Shown: positions 20,934 to 29,964, counted from the stretch's first letter. The stretch: 34,094 nucleotides of DNA from Thorsellia anophelis DSM 18579 (GCF_900111395.1 NZ_FOHV01000031.1:1-34094), one strand, 5' to 3'. Numbers and translations are program-made. Notes: generated by a model not told the origin, from the letters alone.

Positions 20934-21557
20934 TTATAATCCAGAATCTTCAGTTATTTCATCAAGACTTAAAGTAAAACTAGGGACAAAAACATCCATG
21001 AAATATTGCATTTCTGGGCTGCTTCTTTCTACCAAAGTGCTTTCAAGCCTAGTCTTTGCGAGTGAAAATTCACTATTGCCTGCAGCTAATTCCTCTAAGC
21101 ATTTTAAGTAGGCGCATAATGTATCAGCTTGTTTTACAATGCCATAAATGGTTTCATCAACAGCATCCACATTTAATAACCACGCAAAATCTTGTTGCAG
21201 AGGGGCAGGGAGCATTGATAGCATTTTTTGTTCCGCAATTTGCTCAATTTTTTTATATTCTATGGCAATTTGTGGGTTATAGTATTTTATAGGAGTTGGC
21301 ATATCCCCTGTTAATACCTCACTCACATCATGGTACATAGCATAAAGTGCAACTTTTTCCGCATTAATATTACCTTCAAAACAGCGATTTTTAATCACCG
21401 CTAGCATATGCGCTACAAATGCCACCTGTAGACTATGTTCAGAAACATTTTCAGTTCTAACATTGCGCATTAATGGCCAGCGATTAATGAGTTTAAGTCT
21501 AGAGATATGAGCCATAAAATGGCTCTTGTCTATCTTGTTTTCGGGTGTGTGACTCAT
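20934..21557 (-). CDS. yfbR: 5'-deoxynucleotidase YfbR
   Basis: HD-domain phosphohydrolase that removes phosphate from deoxyribonucleoside 5'-monophosphates, part of dNTP pool control and nucleotide salvage. The 207-residue protein closely follows E. coli YfbR (199). It includes [20 protein letters not shown] (substrate and first His), [20 protein letters not shown] (the HD pair), and [20 protein letters not shown] near the C-terminus. A short extension, [10 protein letters not shown], precedes the conserved start. It begins 12 bp after adeP on the same strand with little ribosome site of its own, so co-translation with the adenine permease is likely. Confidence 0.95.
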   Translation of the reverse strand: MSHTPENKIDKSHFMAHISRLKLINRWPLMRNVRTENVSEHSLQVAFVAHMLAVIKNRCFEGNINAEKVALYAMYHDVSEVLTGDMPTPIKYYNPQIAIEYKKIEQIAEQKMLSMLPAPLQQDFAWLLNVDAVDETIYGIVKQADTLCAYLKCLEELAAGNSEFSLAKTRLESTLVERSSPEMQYFMDVFVPSFTLSLDEITEDSGL

Positions 21558-21569
21558 ATTGATTGCTTA

Positions 21570-22901
21570 TTAACCTATGAAAATAAATTTTGCTAAAAAA
21601 AGAATTGATACGACTAAGACGCATAGGTTGATATCTTTAAACTTACCCATTCCAACTTTCATAATGCAGTAGCTAAAGAACCCAAAGGCAACGCCTTCAG
21701 TAATTGAGTAGGTAAATGGCATCATGACCGCAGCGATAAATGCTGGTACAGATTCTGATAAATCATCCCATTTAACCTCAATTAAACTTGATGTCATTAA
21801 AACACCAACATAAATTAGCGCACCTGCTGTAGCGTAAGAAGGAACCATGCCAGCTAAAGGTGAAAAAAATAAAACTAAAATGAACATAAGACCCGCAACA
21901 ACCGATGTCAAACCGGTTCGACCGCCTACTGACGTTCCTGCAGAGCTTTCAATATAGGCTGTGACAGATGACGTTCCTAATAATCCACCAGCCATTGAAC
22001 TTGCACTATCAACGTAAAGAGATTTTTGCATATTTGGGTATGTGCCATCAGTTTTTGCAAGTCCAGCTTTTGATGTGACGCCAATTAAAGTACCAGAAGA
22101 GTCAAATAAATTAATGAGCATAAAAACAAAAATAACACCAATTAGAGCAGAATCTAGGGCACCAGCTACGTCAACTTTACCAACAACACTCGTAATATCA
22201 GGCGGTAAGGAGACAACTCCCATAAATTTAACGTTAGGATCTACAATCAACGCGATGAGAGTGGTAATAATAATTGAAATTAATACTGCTGAATGAATTT
22301 TTTTAGCCGCTAAAATCACGATGATAAAAAAGCTTAAAAAACCTAATAAAAAGGATATGCTGGTAAAGTGTCCGATTTCTACAAGAGTAGCTGGGTTAGA
22401 AATGACTATCCCTGCATTTTTAAATCCAATTAACGCAATAAATAGACCAATACCGCTTGTAATACCGACTCTTAACGATAATGGAATTGAATTCATAATC
22501 CAATAACGTACCTTAGCGACCGTTAAAATAAATAAACCTACAGATCCTAAAAATACAGCACCCATGGCAACTTCCCAAGGATAGCCTAATTTGCCGACGA
22601 CAGTAAATGCGAAATATGCATTAAGGCCCATCGCAGGGGCTAGTGCAACAGGCAAGTTGGTAAATAAACCCATGCAAATAGAGCCAATTGCCGCGATGAT
22701 TGCTGTAGTGACGAAAACTGCCTGGGTATCCATACCTGCAGCTCCTAGGACACTAGGATTAACAAAAACAATATAGACCATTGTTAGGAAGGTTGTGATA
22801 CCCGCAATTATTTCAGTTTTAATGCTGGTATTATTTTCTCTTAATTTAAAAAAACGGTCTAAAACATTCTGTTGGGTTGAAGAAGGTGATGTGGCATTCA
22901 T
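21570..22901 (-). CDS. adeP: Adenine permease (NCS2/AzgA-type)
   Basis: Inner-membrane proton symporter bringing purine bases into the cell. The 443-residue protein has some 12-14 hydrophobic segments. It follows the E. coli adenine permeases AdeP/AdeQ throughout (EIIAGITTFLTMVYIVFVNP, NLPVALAPAMGLNAYFAF, SVTAYIESSAGTSVGGRTGL) rather than the guanine/hypoxanthine permeases GhxP/GhxQ, which differ at these motifs. The exact choice between AdeP and AdeQ cannot be made. The ATG follows AGGA at good spacing. It leads a two-gene unit with yfbR and takes the place where prs follows ispE in E. coli. Confidence 0.92.
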   Translation of the reverse strand: MNATSPSSTQQNVLDRFFKLRENNTSIKTEIIAGITTFLTMVYIVFVNPSVLGAAGMDTQAVFVTTAIIAAIGSICMGLFTNLPVALAPAMGLNAYFAFTVVGKLGYPWEVAMGAVFLGSVGLFILTVAKVRYWIMNSIPLSLRVGITSGIGLFIALIGFKNAGIVISNPATLVEIGHFTSISFLLGFLSFFIIVILAAKKIHSAVLISIIITTLIALIVDPNVKFMGVVSLPPDITSVVGKVDVAGALDSALIGVIFVFMLINLFDSSGTLIGVTSKAGLAKTDGTYPNMQKSLYVDSASSMAGGLLGTSSVTAYIESSAGTSVGGRTGLTSVVAGLMFILVLFFSPLAGMVPSYATAGALIYVGVLMTSSLIEVKWDDLSESVPAFIAAVMMPFTYSITEGVAFGFFSYCIMKVGMGKFKDINLCVLVVSILFLAKFIFIG

Positions 22902-22967
22902 AAAAATATCCTAAAAGAACTTAAAAATAATAAGAGTATGCGAGCTGCTATCTCAGGTATAGACATG

Positions 22968-22997
22968 ATTATAGCGTCAAGTTTGCCGCTATGACTA
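22968..22997 (-). promoter_or_regulatory. Candidate promoter for adeP-yfbR
   Basis: On the minus strand TAGTCA (22992-22997, 4 of 6) and a perfect TATAAT (22968-22973) are 18 bp apart. ATAGCG/CGCTAT arms flank the spacer, giving a small hairpin or operator-like dyad over the promoter. Confidence 0.4.
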
Positions 22998-23069
22998 GTT
23001 AAATTGTGGTATTAAAATGAACCAATCTAAAATTGATTTTTTTATTCAATGTGTTATCAGTTAGCAATA

Positions 23070-23990
23070 TTAAGGTAAAATACCAGATAATGGATTCCAC
23101 TTATTCATCCCTTTTGTTATGGTCCCCCACCAATTTGAGGGTGCTAAATCTAATATTGCTTGTGCTGATGACTTGGACTCAAATCTAGCGAATATAGTTG
23201 ATCCTGTTCCTGTCATTCTTGTATCTGCGTATTGACTTAGCCAAGTTATTGCTTTGTCAATTTCACTGTAGTGTTGACGTGCTAGCGGTTCAAATACATT
23301 ATAGTAAGCGCAGTTTTGCCATTGTTCATATGTTTTAGGGGAAGATGTGCGAACTAGATTAGGGTCTTTAAACAATTCACCTGTAGAAACAGACGTGTTT
23401 GGAAAAATCAGTAAGTACCAAGATTCTTCTAGGCTAACAGGCGTAATGATTTCGCCAACTCCAGTTGCAAAGGCACTATGTCCCTCAATAAAAATAGGAA
23501 CGTCAGCTCCAATTGTTAATCCAATTTTTGCAAGGACTTCTTTTTTTATATTTAACTTCCATAAATGATTCAGAGCTAGAAGTGTAGCAGCTGCATTTGA
23601 TGACCCACCCCCAAGTCCAGCCCCCATGGGTAAAATTTTGTCTATTTCTATCGCAATATCACAAAGTGATTCGGTTAATTGATTTTCCTTTGCATATATC
23701 ACTAATTGATTAGCAGCTTTGATAATCAGATTTGACGCTAATGGTTGGGAAGACAAAATCTGAGTGAAAGGGTTATTCAGAGTTTGTTTGCTATAGGTAA
23801 GGTTGATTGCAGGGTATTGTTTAGAATAATCAACCTTATTCATATTAGTTAAGTTTGCCTCAAAAGTTAAAGTATCCCCTACATCTAATAATTGAAACAA
23901 TGTCTCAAGATTATGATACCCATCCGCTCTCTGGCTGGTAATGGATAAAAATAAGTTTATTTTTGCAGGTGATAATAGTCTTAAGGGCAC
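23070..23990 (-). CDS. ispE: 4-diphosphocytidyl-2-C-methyl-D-erythritol kinase
   Basis: GHMP-family kinase of the non-mevalonate (MEP) isoprenoid pathway. It phosphorylates the 2-hydroxyl of CDP-methylerythritol with ATP. It has 306 residues (E. coli 283). The N-terminus SPAKINLFLSITSQRADGYH, the ATP-binding PMGAGLGGGSSNAA (121-134), GADVPIFIEGHSAFATGVGE and the C-terminal TRMTGTGSTIFA are intact. Extra residues lie near positions 45-85 compared with E. coli. The start is GTG at 23988-23990 with AGGT upstream. lolB precedes it, but a hairpin with a T-rich tail lies in the 130-bp gap, so the two may be only partly co-transcribed. Confidence 0.95.
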   Translation of the reverse strand: MPLRLLSPAKINLFLSITSQRADGYHNLETLFQLLDVGDTLTFEANLTNMNKVDYSKQYPAINLTYSKQTLNNPFTQILSSQPLASNLIIKAANQLVIYAKENQLTESLCDIAIEIDKILPMGAGLGGGSSNAAATLLALNHLWKLNIKKEVLAKIGLTIGADVPIFIEGHSAFATGVGEIITPVSLEESWYLLIFPNTSVSTGELFKDPNLVRTSSPKTYEQWQNCAYYNVFEPLARQHYSEIDKAITWLSQYADTRMTGTGSTIFARFESKSSAQAILDLAPSNWWGTITKGMNKWNPLSGILP

Positions 23991-24022
23991 TTGGTATACC
24001 TATGTGAATAAATTAAAGAAAG

Positions 24023-24057
24023 ATTTAAGCTAGAGGGTTACTATCGCTAGCTTAAAT
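24023..24057 (-). terminator. Hairpin between lolB and ispE
   Basis: ATTTAAGCTAG (24023-24033) and CTAGCTTAAAT (24047-24057) form a perfect 11-bp stem with a 13-base loop. On the minus strand a T-rich stretch (CTTTCTTTAATTT) follows, so it may end or attenuate lolB transcription before ispE. Confidence 0.5.
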
Positions 24058-24120
24058 GAATAGTATGCAATGCATAAGCGAAATTTTAAAAAAATATCAC
24101 TTAGTTCAGTGTATTTAAGA

Positions 24121-24813
24121 TTAAAGATTCCAGCTGTTGATTTTTAATTTAATTCTCAAACTTTCACCATTAATGTCCTGTTCAATTTCTAAATTGCTAG
24201 GTAAGGAAGGCGTCATATTTGTATTGTATGAGAGATATTTAATTTGCCATTTAGCATGAGTGTTTGGATCAATAAAAGTAGCTTTCTCAAGTAAATTGTT
24301 TGAGTTTAATATTAAATCAGTGGCTTCACCTGGTAATCCAAGCATCCAGAGTCTTAAGTTATCGATTGGTATATCCATTTGTGCTAAATCTCTAATCGCT
24401 TGTTGTGGATTAGAATGCAAGTGACTTGTACCTTTATCGTCAATTAGTTCAGATTGCTGTGCTGTTACATTCATAGAGATAACTGTCTGACCTAATGGAT
24501 TGAGTAATAAAAGGCGGTAGGTATCATTATCAATTTGTTCCCAGAAAAAGCTTGCTGATTGTCGCATATCAGGTGCAATATATGCAAAATTACCCTTTGT
24601 AGTGTAATGGGTTAATTGTTTAAGTGCTTTTTGGTGAGTTTGCCAACCCACGTTATTAGATACATCTATAATAATATCATTAGGTTTAGTTTCTTGGTTG
24701 AAAATTCCGCATCCAGATAATATGAAAGAAGAGGATAACAGGAGCATGACTGCGGCTCTTTTAGCGTTGGTGCGTAATAGTAGGGTATTGCGGATACTAT
24801 AAACTAATAACAT
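24121..24813 (-). CDS. lolB: Outer-membrane lipoprotein LolB
   Basis: Last factor of the Lol system: accepts lipoproteins from LolA and inserts them into the outer membrane. It has 230 residues from the chosen start (E. coli 207). A lipoprotein signal ends in SSFILSGC, with the lipidated Cys at 35, and the mature part keeps TKGNFAYIAPDM, NDTYRLLLLNPLGQT, NLRLWMLGLPGEATD and KWQIKYLSY. I prefer the ATG at 24811-24813 because GAGGA sits eight bases before it; an in-frame ATG five codons upstream overlaps that box and has none of its own. The signal has a long basic n-region. It is divergent from the BOF gene and hemA, as lolB is from hemA in E. coli. Confidence 0.93.
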   Translation of the reverse strand: MLLVYSIRNTLLLRTNAKRAAVMLLLSSSFILSGCGIFNQETKPNDIIIDVSNNVGWQTHQKALKQLTHYTTKGNFAYIAPDMRQSASFFWEQIDNDTYRLLLLNPLGQTVISMNVTAQQSELIDDKGTSHLHSNPQQAIRDLAQMDIPIDNLRLWMLGLPGEATDLILNSNNLLEKATFIDPNTHAKWQIKYLSYNTNMTPSLPSNLEIEQDINGESLRIKLKINSWNL

Positions 24814-25144
24814 TCTTATTTTCCTCATAAGCGAGTTGAGTTGTGTTTTTCTAATTAATATTTCAAAATTTATTGGTTAAACTTGATTCATGGCAAACTC
24901 AATGGACAATTCGTGTCAAATTCCTTACAATGTCATGAAATTTCTTTGCAAGATAGTTTCTCTATTTTACACGAAAAGAACTAATCGATTTAGCTTTGCT
25001 TTGGTTTATTTTTGTTATTAATGTTAGCTTAAGAGACTAAATACTAACGAACATATATATTACCGTGTTAAAAATTGATTCTCAATGCTTAAATATATGA
25101 CTTGTTTAGTTTCCTTTGGATCTCTAATTTATTTGAGGTATAGA
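24814..25144. other. Divergent intergenic region lolB / BOF gene
   Basis: About 330 bp between two divergent genes. It must carry promoters for both sides, but no pair of hexamers stands out. It is AT-rich and I found no strong dyad or small gene. An open frame upstream of the BOF gene start, from 25085, is only an extension without a ribosome site. Confidence 0.4.
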
Positions 25145-25510
25145 ATGAAAAATACTAATTTATTCTTTTATTGTTTAATTTCATTAGCTATTGTTACCTG
25201 TAACGTGCATGCTGATTTTGTAGGTAAGAACGGGACTCAAAGTACTCCATATGATACTGTGAAATCAATTGTTGCCAACCCTATAGAAGACAAACAGGTG
25301 TCTTTAATAGGTAATATAATCGAAAAGATTGGGCATGAGAAATATCTTTTTACCGATGGTACACAAACTATTCGTTTAGACATTGATGATGAAAAATTCC
25401 CCATTGAACCTGTTGATGAATCCACAACTGTAAAAATTTATGGTGAAATAGATAAAGAATTTTTAGAATCACCTGAAATTGATGTTGATTTCATACAAAT
25501 CGTTAAGTAA
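25145..25510 (+). CDS. Periplasmic BOF (bacterial OB-fold) protein, YgiW/YdeI family
   Basis: A 121-residue secreted protein. The start at 25145 is set by GAGG six bases upstream and opens a signal peptide (KNTNLFFYCLISLAIVTCNV) cleaved after HA or nearby. The mature part is one small OB-fold. FVGKNG at its start, VSLIGNIIEKIGHEKYLFTD in the middle and VKIYGEIDKEF with EIDVDFIQIVK at the end match the E. coli YgiW/YdeI pattern. Family members are stress-linked periplasmic proteins and their exact ligand is uncertain. It stands between lolB and hemA, where E. coli has no such gene, and is closed off by a strong terminator. The assignment rests on sequence pattern only. Confidence 0.82.
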   Translation: MKNTNLFFYCLISLAIVTCNVHADFVGKNGTQSTPYDTVKSIVANPIEDKQVSLIGNIIEKIGHEKYLFTDGTQTIRLDIDDEKFPIEPVDESTTVKIYGEIDKEFLESPEIDVDFIQIVK

Positions 25511-25527
25511 ATAATCGTTTTTTTTTC

Positions 25528-25549
25528 AACGCGCCTATGGGCGCGTTTT
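25528..25549 (+). terminator. Strong intrinsic terminator after the BOF gene
   Basis: AACGCGCC (25528-25535), a four-base loop, GGCGCGTT (25540-25547), then further Ts. An A/T-rich run with TTTTTTTTT precedes it. This is the most GC-rich hairpin in the neighbourhood. It ends only about 27 bp before the hemA ATG, leaving no room for a separate hemA promoter between them. Confidence 0.85.
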
Positions 25550-25575
25550 GTGTTTAATTTAAGAGAAAAACTATA

Positions 25576-26910
25576 ATGTTGCTTCTTGCTCTAGGCATTA
25601 ATCATAAGACTGCACCTATCTCTGTCAGAGAGAGGGTGAGCTTTTCGCCAGAGCAAATGGAAATTGCATTAGAAGAGCTTTCTGCAAAGTTGTCTCTTCA
25701 AGGAAGCGTTGTTTTATCAACCTGTAATAGAACTGAAATCTATGTAAGTGTTACTAAGGGCGTTATTGAATCATTCGAACAAAAAGAACTGGATGATGAA
25801 AGTCAAAAAAATAAGGATTTTTATACTCATTCTGAGCGGGTAACAGAGCAATTACTTAATTGGTTGAGTGAGTTTCATGACATGAATATAGCTGATATTA
25901 AAAATAATATTTATTGTTATGAAGGCGAAGATGCCGTCAGGCATCTGATGCGGGTGTCTAGTGGACTAGATTCACTAGTGATTGGAGAACCCCAAATTTT
26001 GGGGCAAGTTAAAGATGCATATCAACTTGCGAAATCAAAGCACAAATTACCTCAAGCTTTTTCAAAGTGGTTTGAAAAAAGTTTTTCTGTTGCAAAACGG
26101 GTTCGAACGGAAACAGAAATTGGAGCGCATGCGGTTTCAGTTGCATTTGCAGCATGTAGCTTAGCTAGGCAGATATTTGAGGATCTAAATCAACTCAATG
26201 TACTATTAGTTGGCGCAGGCGAAACAATTGAATTGGTTAGTAGACATTTAAATCAACATGGTGTTGGTAAATTGTATATAACTAACAGAACGCAATCGAG
26301 AGCAGAGAATATCGCTAATCAAATTGGTGCAACTGTATTCCCGTTAACACAAATAGCAGAAAATTTGCATAAAGTTGATATCGTGATTAGTTCAACGGCG
26401 AGTAGTATACCATTAATTACAAAAGAAATGGTTAAATCCGCTCTTAAAATAAGGCGTTACCAGCCAATGTTGCTTATTGATATCGCTGTACCTAGGGATA
26501 TTTCACCTGACGTTGCTGATGTGGAATCTGTATATTTATATAGTGTTGATGATTTACAAGAAATTATTGCGCATAACCAATCGCAAAGACTTCAAGCAGC
26601 TCAAAGTGCAGATGTGATTATCGAACAAGAAAAACATCAATTCATGCAATGGATTTCTTCTCAATATGCAACGGAGTCAATTCGTGAATTTAGGGCTAAC
26701 GCTGAGTTAATTCGTCAAGATCTATTTGATAAAGCAAAAAATGCAATCGCAAATGGTTCAGATCCAATTGAAGAATTTGAAAAAATGAGTTTTAGATTAA
26801 CTCAAAAATTACTTCATGCACCCACAACCGCACTACAAAAAGTAGCATTAGAATCTGATAAAACCGAATTTATGCATTTAAGTGAACTTTTGAAAATTAC
26901 CCCACCTTAG
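25576..26910 (+). CDS. hemA: Glutamyl-tRNA reductase
   Basis: First committed step of C5-pathway tetrapyrrole (heme) synthesis, reducing Glu-tRNA to glutamate-1-semialdehyde with NADPH. The 444-residue protein (E. coli 418) has the catalytic Cys50 in LSTCNRTEIY, GLDSLVIGEPQILGQVKDAY, the NADPH-binding VLLVGAGETIE, and a C-terminal dimerisation region. About 20 extra residues follow position 58 (KGVIESFEQKELDDESQKN), a charged insertion in the catalytic domain. The N-terminus also has the MLLLALGINHKTAPIS of the family. A modest AAGAGA site precedes the ATG. It heads hemA-prfA-prmC-sirB1 as in E. coli. A terminator stands directly upstream. Confidence 0.97.
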   Translation: MLLLALGINHKTAPISVRERVSFSPEQMEIALEELSAKLSLQGSVVLSTCNRTEIYVSVTKGVIESFEQKELDDESQKNKDFYTHSERVTEQLLNWLSEFHDMNIADIKNNIYCYEGEDAVRHLMRVSSGLDSLVIGEPQILGQVKDAYQLAKSKHKLPQAFSKWFEKSFSVAKRVRTETEIGAHAVSVAFAACSLARQIFEDLNQLNVLLVGAGETIELVSRHLNQHGVGKLYITNRTQSRAENIANQIGATVFPLTQIAENLHKVDIVISSTASSIPLITKEMVKSALKIRRYQPMLLIDIAVPRDISPDVADVESVYLYSVDDLQEIIAHNQSQRLQAAQSADVIIEQEKHQFMQWISSQYATESIREFRANAELIRQDLFDKAKNAIANGSDPIEEFEKMSFRLTQKLLHAPTTALQKVALESDKTEFMHLSELLKITPP

Positions 26911-27038
26911 CTAGGTTTAGCCGCAGTATGTCTCTATACACGATATAAACATATAATGCTTTAAGGTCAGCAGACTTAAATGCCATTACTGCAAATTTGA
27001 ACGTTTTAACATCACTGAATATTAAAAAAGGTATATAA

Positions 27039-28124
27039 ATGAAACCATCCATTGTTAGAAAATTAGAAACACTTCAAGAGCGTTATGAAGAATTACAAGC
27101 ATTAATGAGTGATGCACAGGTTATCAGTAATCAAGATAGGTTTAGAGCTTACACAAAAGAATATGCACAGTTAGGAGACGTGATTACGTGCTTTACAAAA
27201 TGGCAACAAGCTCAAGAAGATCTCGTGACAGCTCAAAGTTTGTTGGATGATCCTGAAATGGTTGAAATGGCTAATGAAGAGATTGATGCAGCAAAATCTC
27301 TTATTGAGAACTTAGAAAGTGAGTTACAAATTTTGTTATTACCTAAAGATCCTGATGATGAGCGTAATTGTTATGTTGAAGTAAGAGCTGGAACTGGAGG
27401 AGATGAAGCTGCAATTTTTGCAGGTGATCTATTTAGAATGTATAGCCGTTATGCTGAATCAAAACGTTGGCGCGTTGAAATTTTAAGTGCAAATGAAGGG
27501 GAGCACGGCGGTTACAAAGAGGTTATCAGTAAGATATCTGGAGATGGTGTATATGGTTTATTAAAATTTGAATCCGGTGGGCATAGAGTGCAACGTGTAC
27601 CAGAAACGGAATCTCAGGGACGTGTACACACGTCTGCCTGTACTGTTGCTGTGATGCCTGAAATCCCAGAAGCTGAACTGCCAGAAATCAATCCGGTTGA
27701 TCTTAAAATTGATACATTTAGATCATCTGGCGCAGGTGGGCAGCATGTTAATACAACTGACTCAGCAATACGAATTACCCATTTACCAACAGGTATTGTA
27801 GTAGAGTGTCAAGATGAGCGTTCACAGCATAAAAATAAAGCAAAAGCATTGTCGGTATTAGCCTCTAGAATTAAGGCCGCTGAAGATGAAAAACGTCATA
27901 ATGAGGAAGCGTCAACACGTAGAAATTTATTAGGTTCAGGTGATCGTTCTGATAGAAATAGAACGTATAATTTTCCGCAAGGTCGAGTCACAGATCACCG
28001 TATTAACTTAACGTTGTACCGTCTAGATGAGGTGATGGAAGGTAAACTCGATATGTTAATTGAACCGATAGTTCAAGAGCATCAAGCGGATTTATTATCT
28101 GCATTATCTGGGCAAGACGAGTAA
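27039..28124 (+). CDS. prfA: Peptide chain release factor 1
   Basis: Recognises UAA and UAG stop codons on the ribosome and triggers release of the finished protein. At 361 residues it is the usual length. GSGD near residue 305, the peptidyl-transferase-centre motif [13 protein letters not shown] with Gln235 (the residue methylated by PrmC), and the codon-recognition PET/PxT region ([15 protein letters not shown], about residues 188-202) are present. AAAAAAGG precedes the ATG. A 128-bp gap from hemA may carry a secondary promoter. prmC starts in its stop codon. Confidence 0.98.
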   Translation: MKPSIVRKLETLQERYEELQALMSDAQVISNQDRFRAYTKEYAQLGDVITCFTKWQQAQEDLVTAQSLLDDPEMVEMANEEIDAAKSLIENLESELQILLLPKDPDDERNCYVEVRAGTGGDEAAIFAGDLFRMYSRYAESKRWRVEILSANEGEHGGYKEVISKISGDGVYGLLKFESGGHRVQRVPETESQGRVHTSACTVAVMPEIPEAELPEINPVDLKIDTFRSSGAGGQHVNTTDSAIRITHLPTGIVVECQDERSQHKNKAKALSVLASRIKAAEDEKRHNEEASTRRNLLGSGDRSDRNRTYNFPQGRVTDHRINLTLYRLDEVMEGKLDMLIEPIVQEHQADLLSALSGQDE

Positions 28125-29053
28125 TGACCACAATAAGGGATTGGATTGACACTGCGATAAGTGAACTTTCTATAGCTAAATCTGAAGGCAGATTAGATGA
28201 GCACTGCTACCCGAGACGTGAAGCAGAAATTTTATTGAGCAATGTGCTAGGTAAAAATTCAGCCTATTTGCGCGCATTTGATGAGGTTTTAGTGCGCGAA
28301 GAACAACTAGAAATAGTCAATCAATTTTTATCAAGAAGAGTGTTAGGTGAACCGATAGCTTATATTATTGGGGAAAAAGAATTTTGGTCTATTCCTTTTA
28401 AAGTAAGTAGTGCAACGCTGATTCCTAGACCAGATACAGAGATACTGGTTGAAACTGCGCTAAATAAGTTAGAGGATGGCAAGTTTAATATACTTGATTT
28501 AGGGACTGGAACAGGTGCGATTGCCATTGCTTTAGCGGTTGAAAAAAAACAGTGGAATATTACAGGTGTAGATGTCAATCCTGATGCTGTTGCACTTGCG
28601 AATGAAAATAAAAATAGATTAAAAGACTTAATTCATCATCCAGAAAGAGTGTCTTTTATTACGAGTAATTGGTTTTCAGCTTTTGATCCTCTAGCTCAAA
28701 ATAGTGCTGAGCTTGATAACAAAAATTATGTGATTAATAATCTAAAATTTGACATGATTGTTTCTAATCCACCTTATATTGACGAGAATGACGTTCATTT
28801 ACAGCAAGGCGATGTTCGACATGAACCTTCTCTTGCATTAATTGCAAGAGACAACGGTTTTGCAGATATAAACCATATCATTGAACAGAGCACTTTTTTT
28901 CTACACCAAGGTGGATGGCTTATTATTGAACATGGATGGCAGCAAGCGACAGAAGTACAAAATATAATGAACCAATATGGTTTTACAAAGATTGAAAGTG
29001 TCAGAGACTTAAATGGACAAATGAGAGTAACATTAGGGTCCTATTGTCTTTAG
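28124..29053 (+). CDS. prmC: Release factor glutamine methyltransferase
   Basis: N5-methylates the glutamine of the GGQ motif in release factors RF1 and RF2, using S-adenosylmethionine. The 309-residue protein has the SAM-binding LDLGTGTGAIAIAL and the catalytic NPPY at 215-218 (SNPPYIDENDVHLQQGDVRHEP). The N-terminal helical domain contacts the release factor. It is about 30 residues longer than E. coli PrmC (277); the surplus lies just before NPPY (about residues 185-210, FDPLAQNSAELDNKNY). It overlaps prfA by one base (TAATG), fitting coupled production of enzyme and substrate. Confidence 0.96.
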   Translation: MTTIRDWIDTAISELSIAKSEGRLDEHCYPRREAEILLSNVLGKNSAYLRAFDEVLVREEQLEIVNQFLSRRVLGEPIAYIIGEKEFWSIPFKVSSATLIPRPDTEILVETALNKLEDGKFNILDLGTGTGAIAIALAVEKKQWNITGVDVNPDAVALANENKNRLKDLIHHPERVSFITSNWFSAFDPLAQNSAELDNKNYVINNLKFDMIVSNPPYIDENDVHLQQGDVRHEPSLALIARDNGFADINHIIEQSTFFLHQGGWLIIEHGWQQATEVQNIMNQYGFTKIESVRDLNGQMRVTLGSYCL

Positions 29054-29087
29054 TGTTTAAGTGATCGATACTAAATTGGAGAATAAA

Positions 29088-29903
29088 GTGTTTAAATTTA
29101 CAGAAGAATTCTTAAATGAATCTACTTTGATTGATTCGTTTATACAAATTGAACAAACATACCGAAATACTAATTTTAATAAAGCGAGCTTAAAACGAAC
29201 ACTTAATGCGATTACATCAAAAGCACTGTCGAGTATTGACACTTACACACAAGATGAATTGGCAATTATTTCTAATCTTAACGAGTTTTTTTATGTTGAT
29301 TTAGGATTTAAAGGTCCACAAACAGAACAAGAGAATTTTAATGAATTATATTATATTGACAAAGTATTAAAAAATAGGCGAGGGTGTGATTTAATCTTGG
29401 CTGTGATTTATTGTCATATTGCTACAGAGCTTAATCTTAAGGCTTATCCAATATTTTATATTGGCCAAGTCATTATTAGGATAGATATGAATCATTCTGA
29501 GAAAATCTTTCTTAATGCCGAAACAGGGGAGGTTATACCTCTTCGGAATTTAAAGCTCTATGCGAATCATACAGGTTCTAATATCAGATTTACAACTGCA
29601 ATGCTTGATCCTCAGCCAAATTGCCATACGGCATTATTGTTAGCTGCTATGAGAAAGTCATGTTATATAGAAATTGATAGGCTTGATGATGCTCTAAATA
29701 TGAGTAACCTGATTTTAACTGTCTACCCAGAAGAGGCATTTGAAAGAAGAGAACGCGGAATGATTTTAGCTAAACTTGGCTGTCCACATATTGCTGTGCA
29801 AGAATTACAATATTTTGTAGAATCTTGTCCAAATGATCCACTTGCTGAAATCACAAAAGCGCAAATAAGTGTCATTATGCCAGAGCCAATTGCTATACAT
29901 TAA
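29088..29903 (+). CDS. sirB1: SirB1 family protein (transglutaminase-like fold with TPR)
   Basis: A 271-residue cytoplasmic protein matching E. coli SirB1/YchA (269) in length and in its C-terminal half: LDDALNMSNLILTVYPEEAF, ERRERGMILAKLGCPHIAVQ and LQYFVESCPNDPLAEI. The N-terminal half is transglutaminase-like (YYIDKVLKNRRGCDLILAVI). Function is not established. I place the start at GTG 29088-29090, since GGAG lies seven bases upstream; an upstream in-frame GTG at 29061 lacks a ribosome site. It follows prmC by 34 bp and ends the hemA cluster. In E. coli sirB2 and kdsA flank it; neither is here. It is convergent with the heme receptor. Confidence 0.88.
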   Translation: MFKFTEEFLNESTLIDSFIQIEQTYRNTNFNKASLKRTLNAITSKALSSIDTYTQDELAIISNLNEFFYVDLGFKGPQTEQENFNELYYIDKVLKNRRGCDLILAVIYCHIATELNLKAYPIFYIGQVIIRIDMNHSEKIFLNAETGEVIPLRNLKLYANHTGSNIRFTTAMLDPQPNCHTALLLAAMRKSCYIEIDRLDDALNMSNLILTVYPEEAFERRERGMILAKLGCPHIAVQELQYFVESCPNDPLAEITKAQISVIMPEPIAIH

Positions 29904-29930
29904 TATTACATCAAGTTGTTATTTCAAATG

Positions 29931-29961
29931 ATTTTATGAGCGGCATAACCGCCCATAAAAT
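29931..29961. terminator. Bidirectional terminator between sirB1 and the heme receptor
   Basis: ATTTTATGAGCGG (29931-29943) pairs with CCGCCCATAAAAT (29949-29961) with one mismatch and a five-base loop. A/T runs on both sides make it usable by the two convergent genes; the stem ends 3 bp after the heme-receptor stop. Confidence 0.75.
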
Positions 29962-29964
29962 TAT

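Noticed and set aside
22974-22991. PurR-like half-site (GCAAAC) in the adeP promoter spacer
   Set aside because: Only one arm fits the PurR consensus; the other arm has almost no match.
26997-27025. TTGAAC-17 bp-TATTAA as a prfA promoter
   Set aside because: Spacing is right but the -10 is poor and the gap may be plain intercistronic sequence; not strong enough to list.
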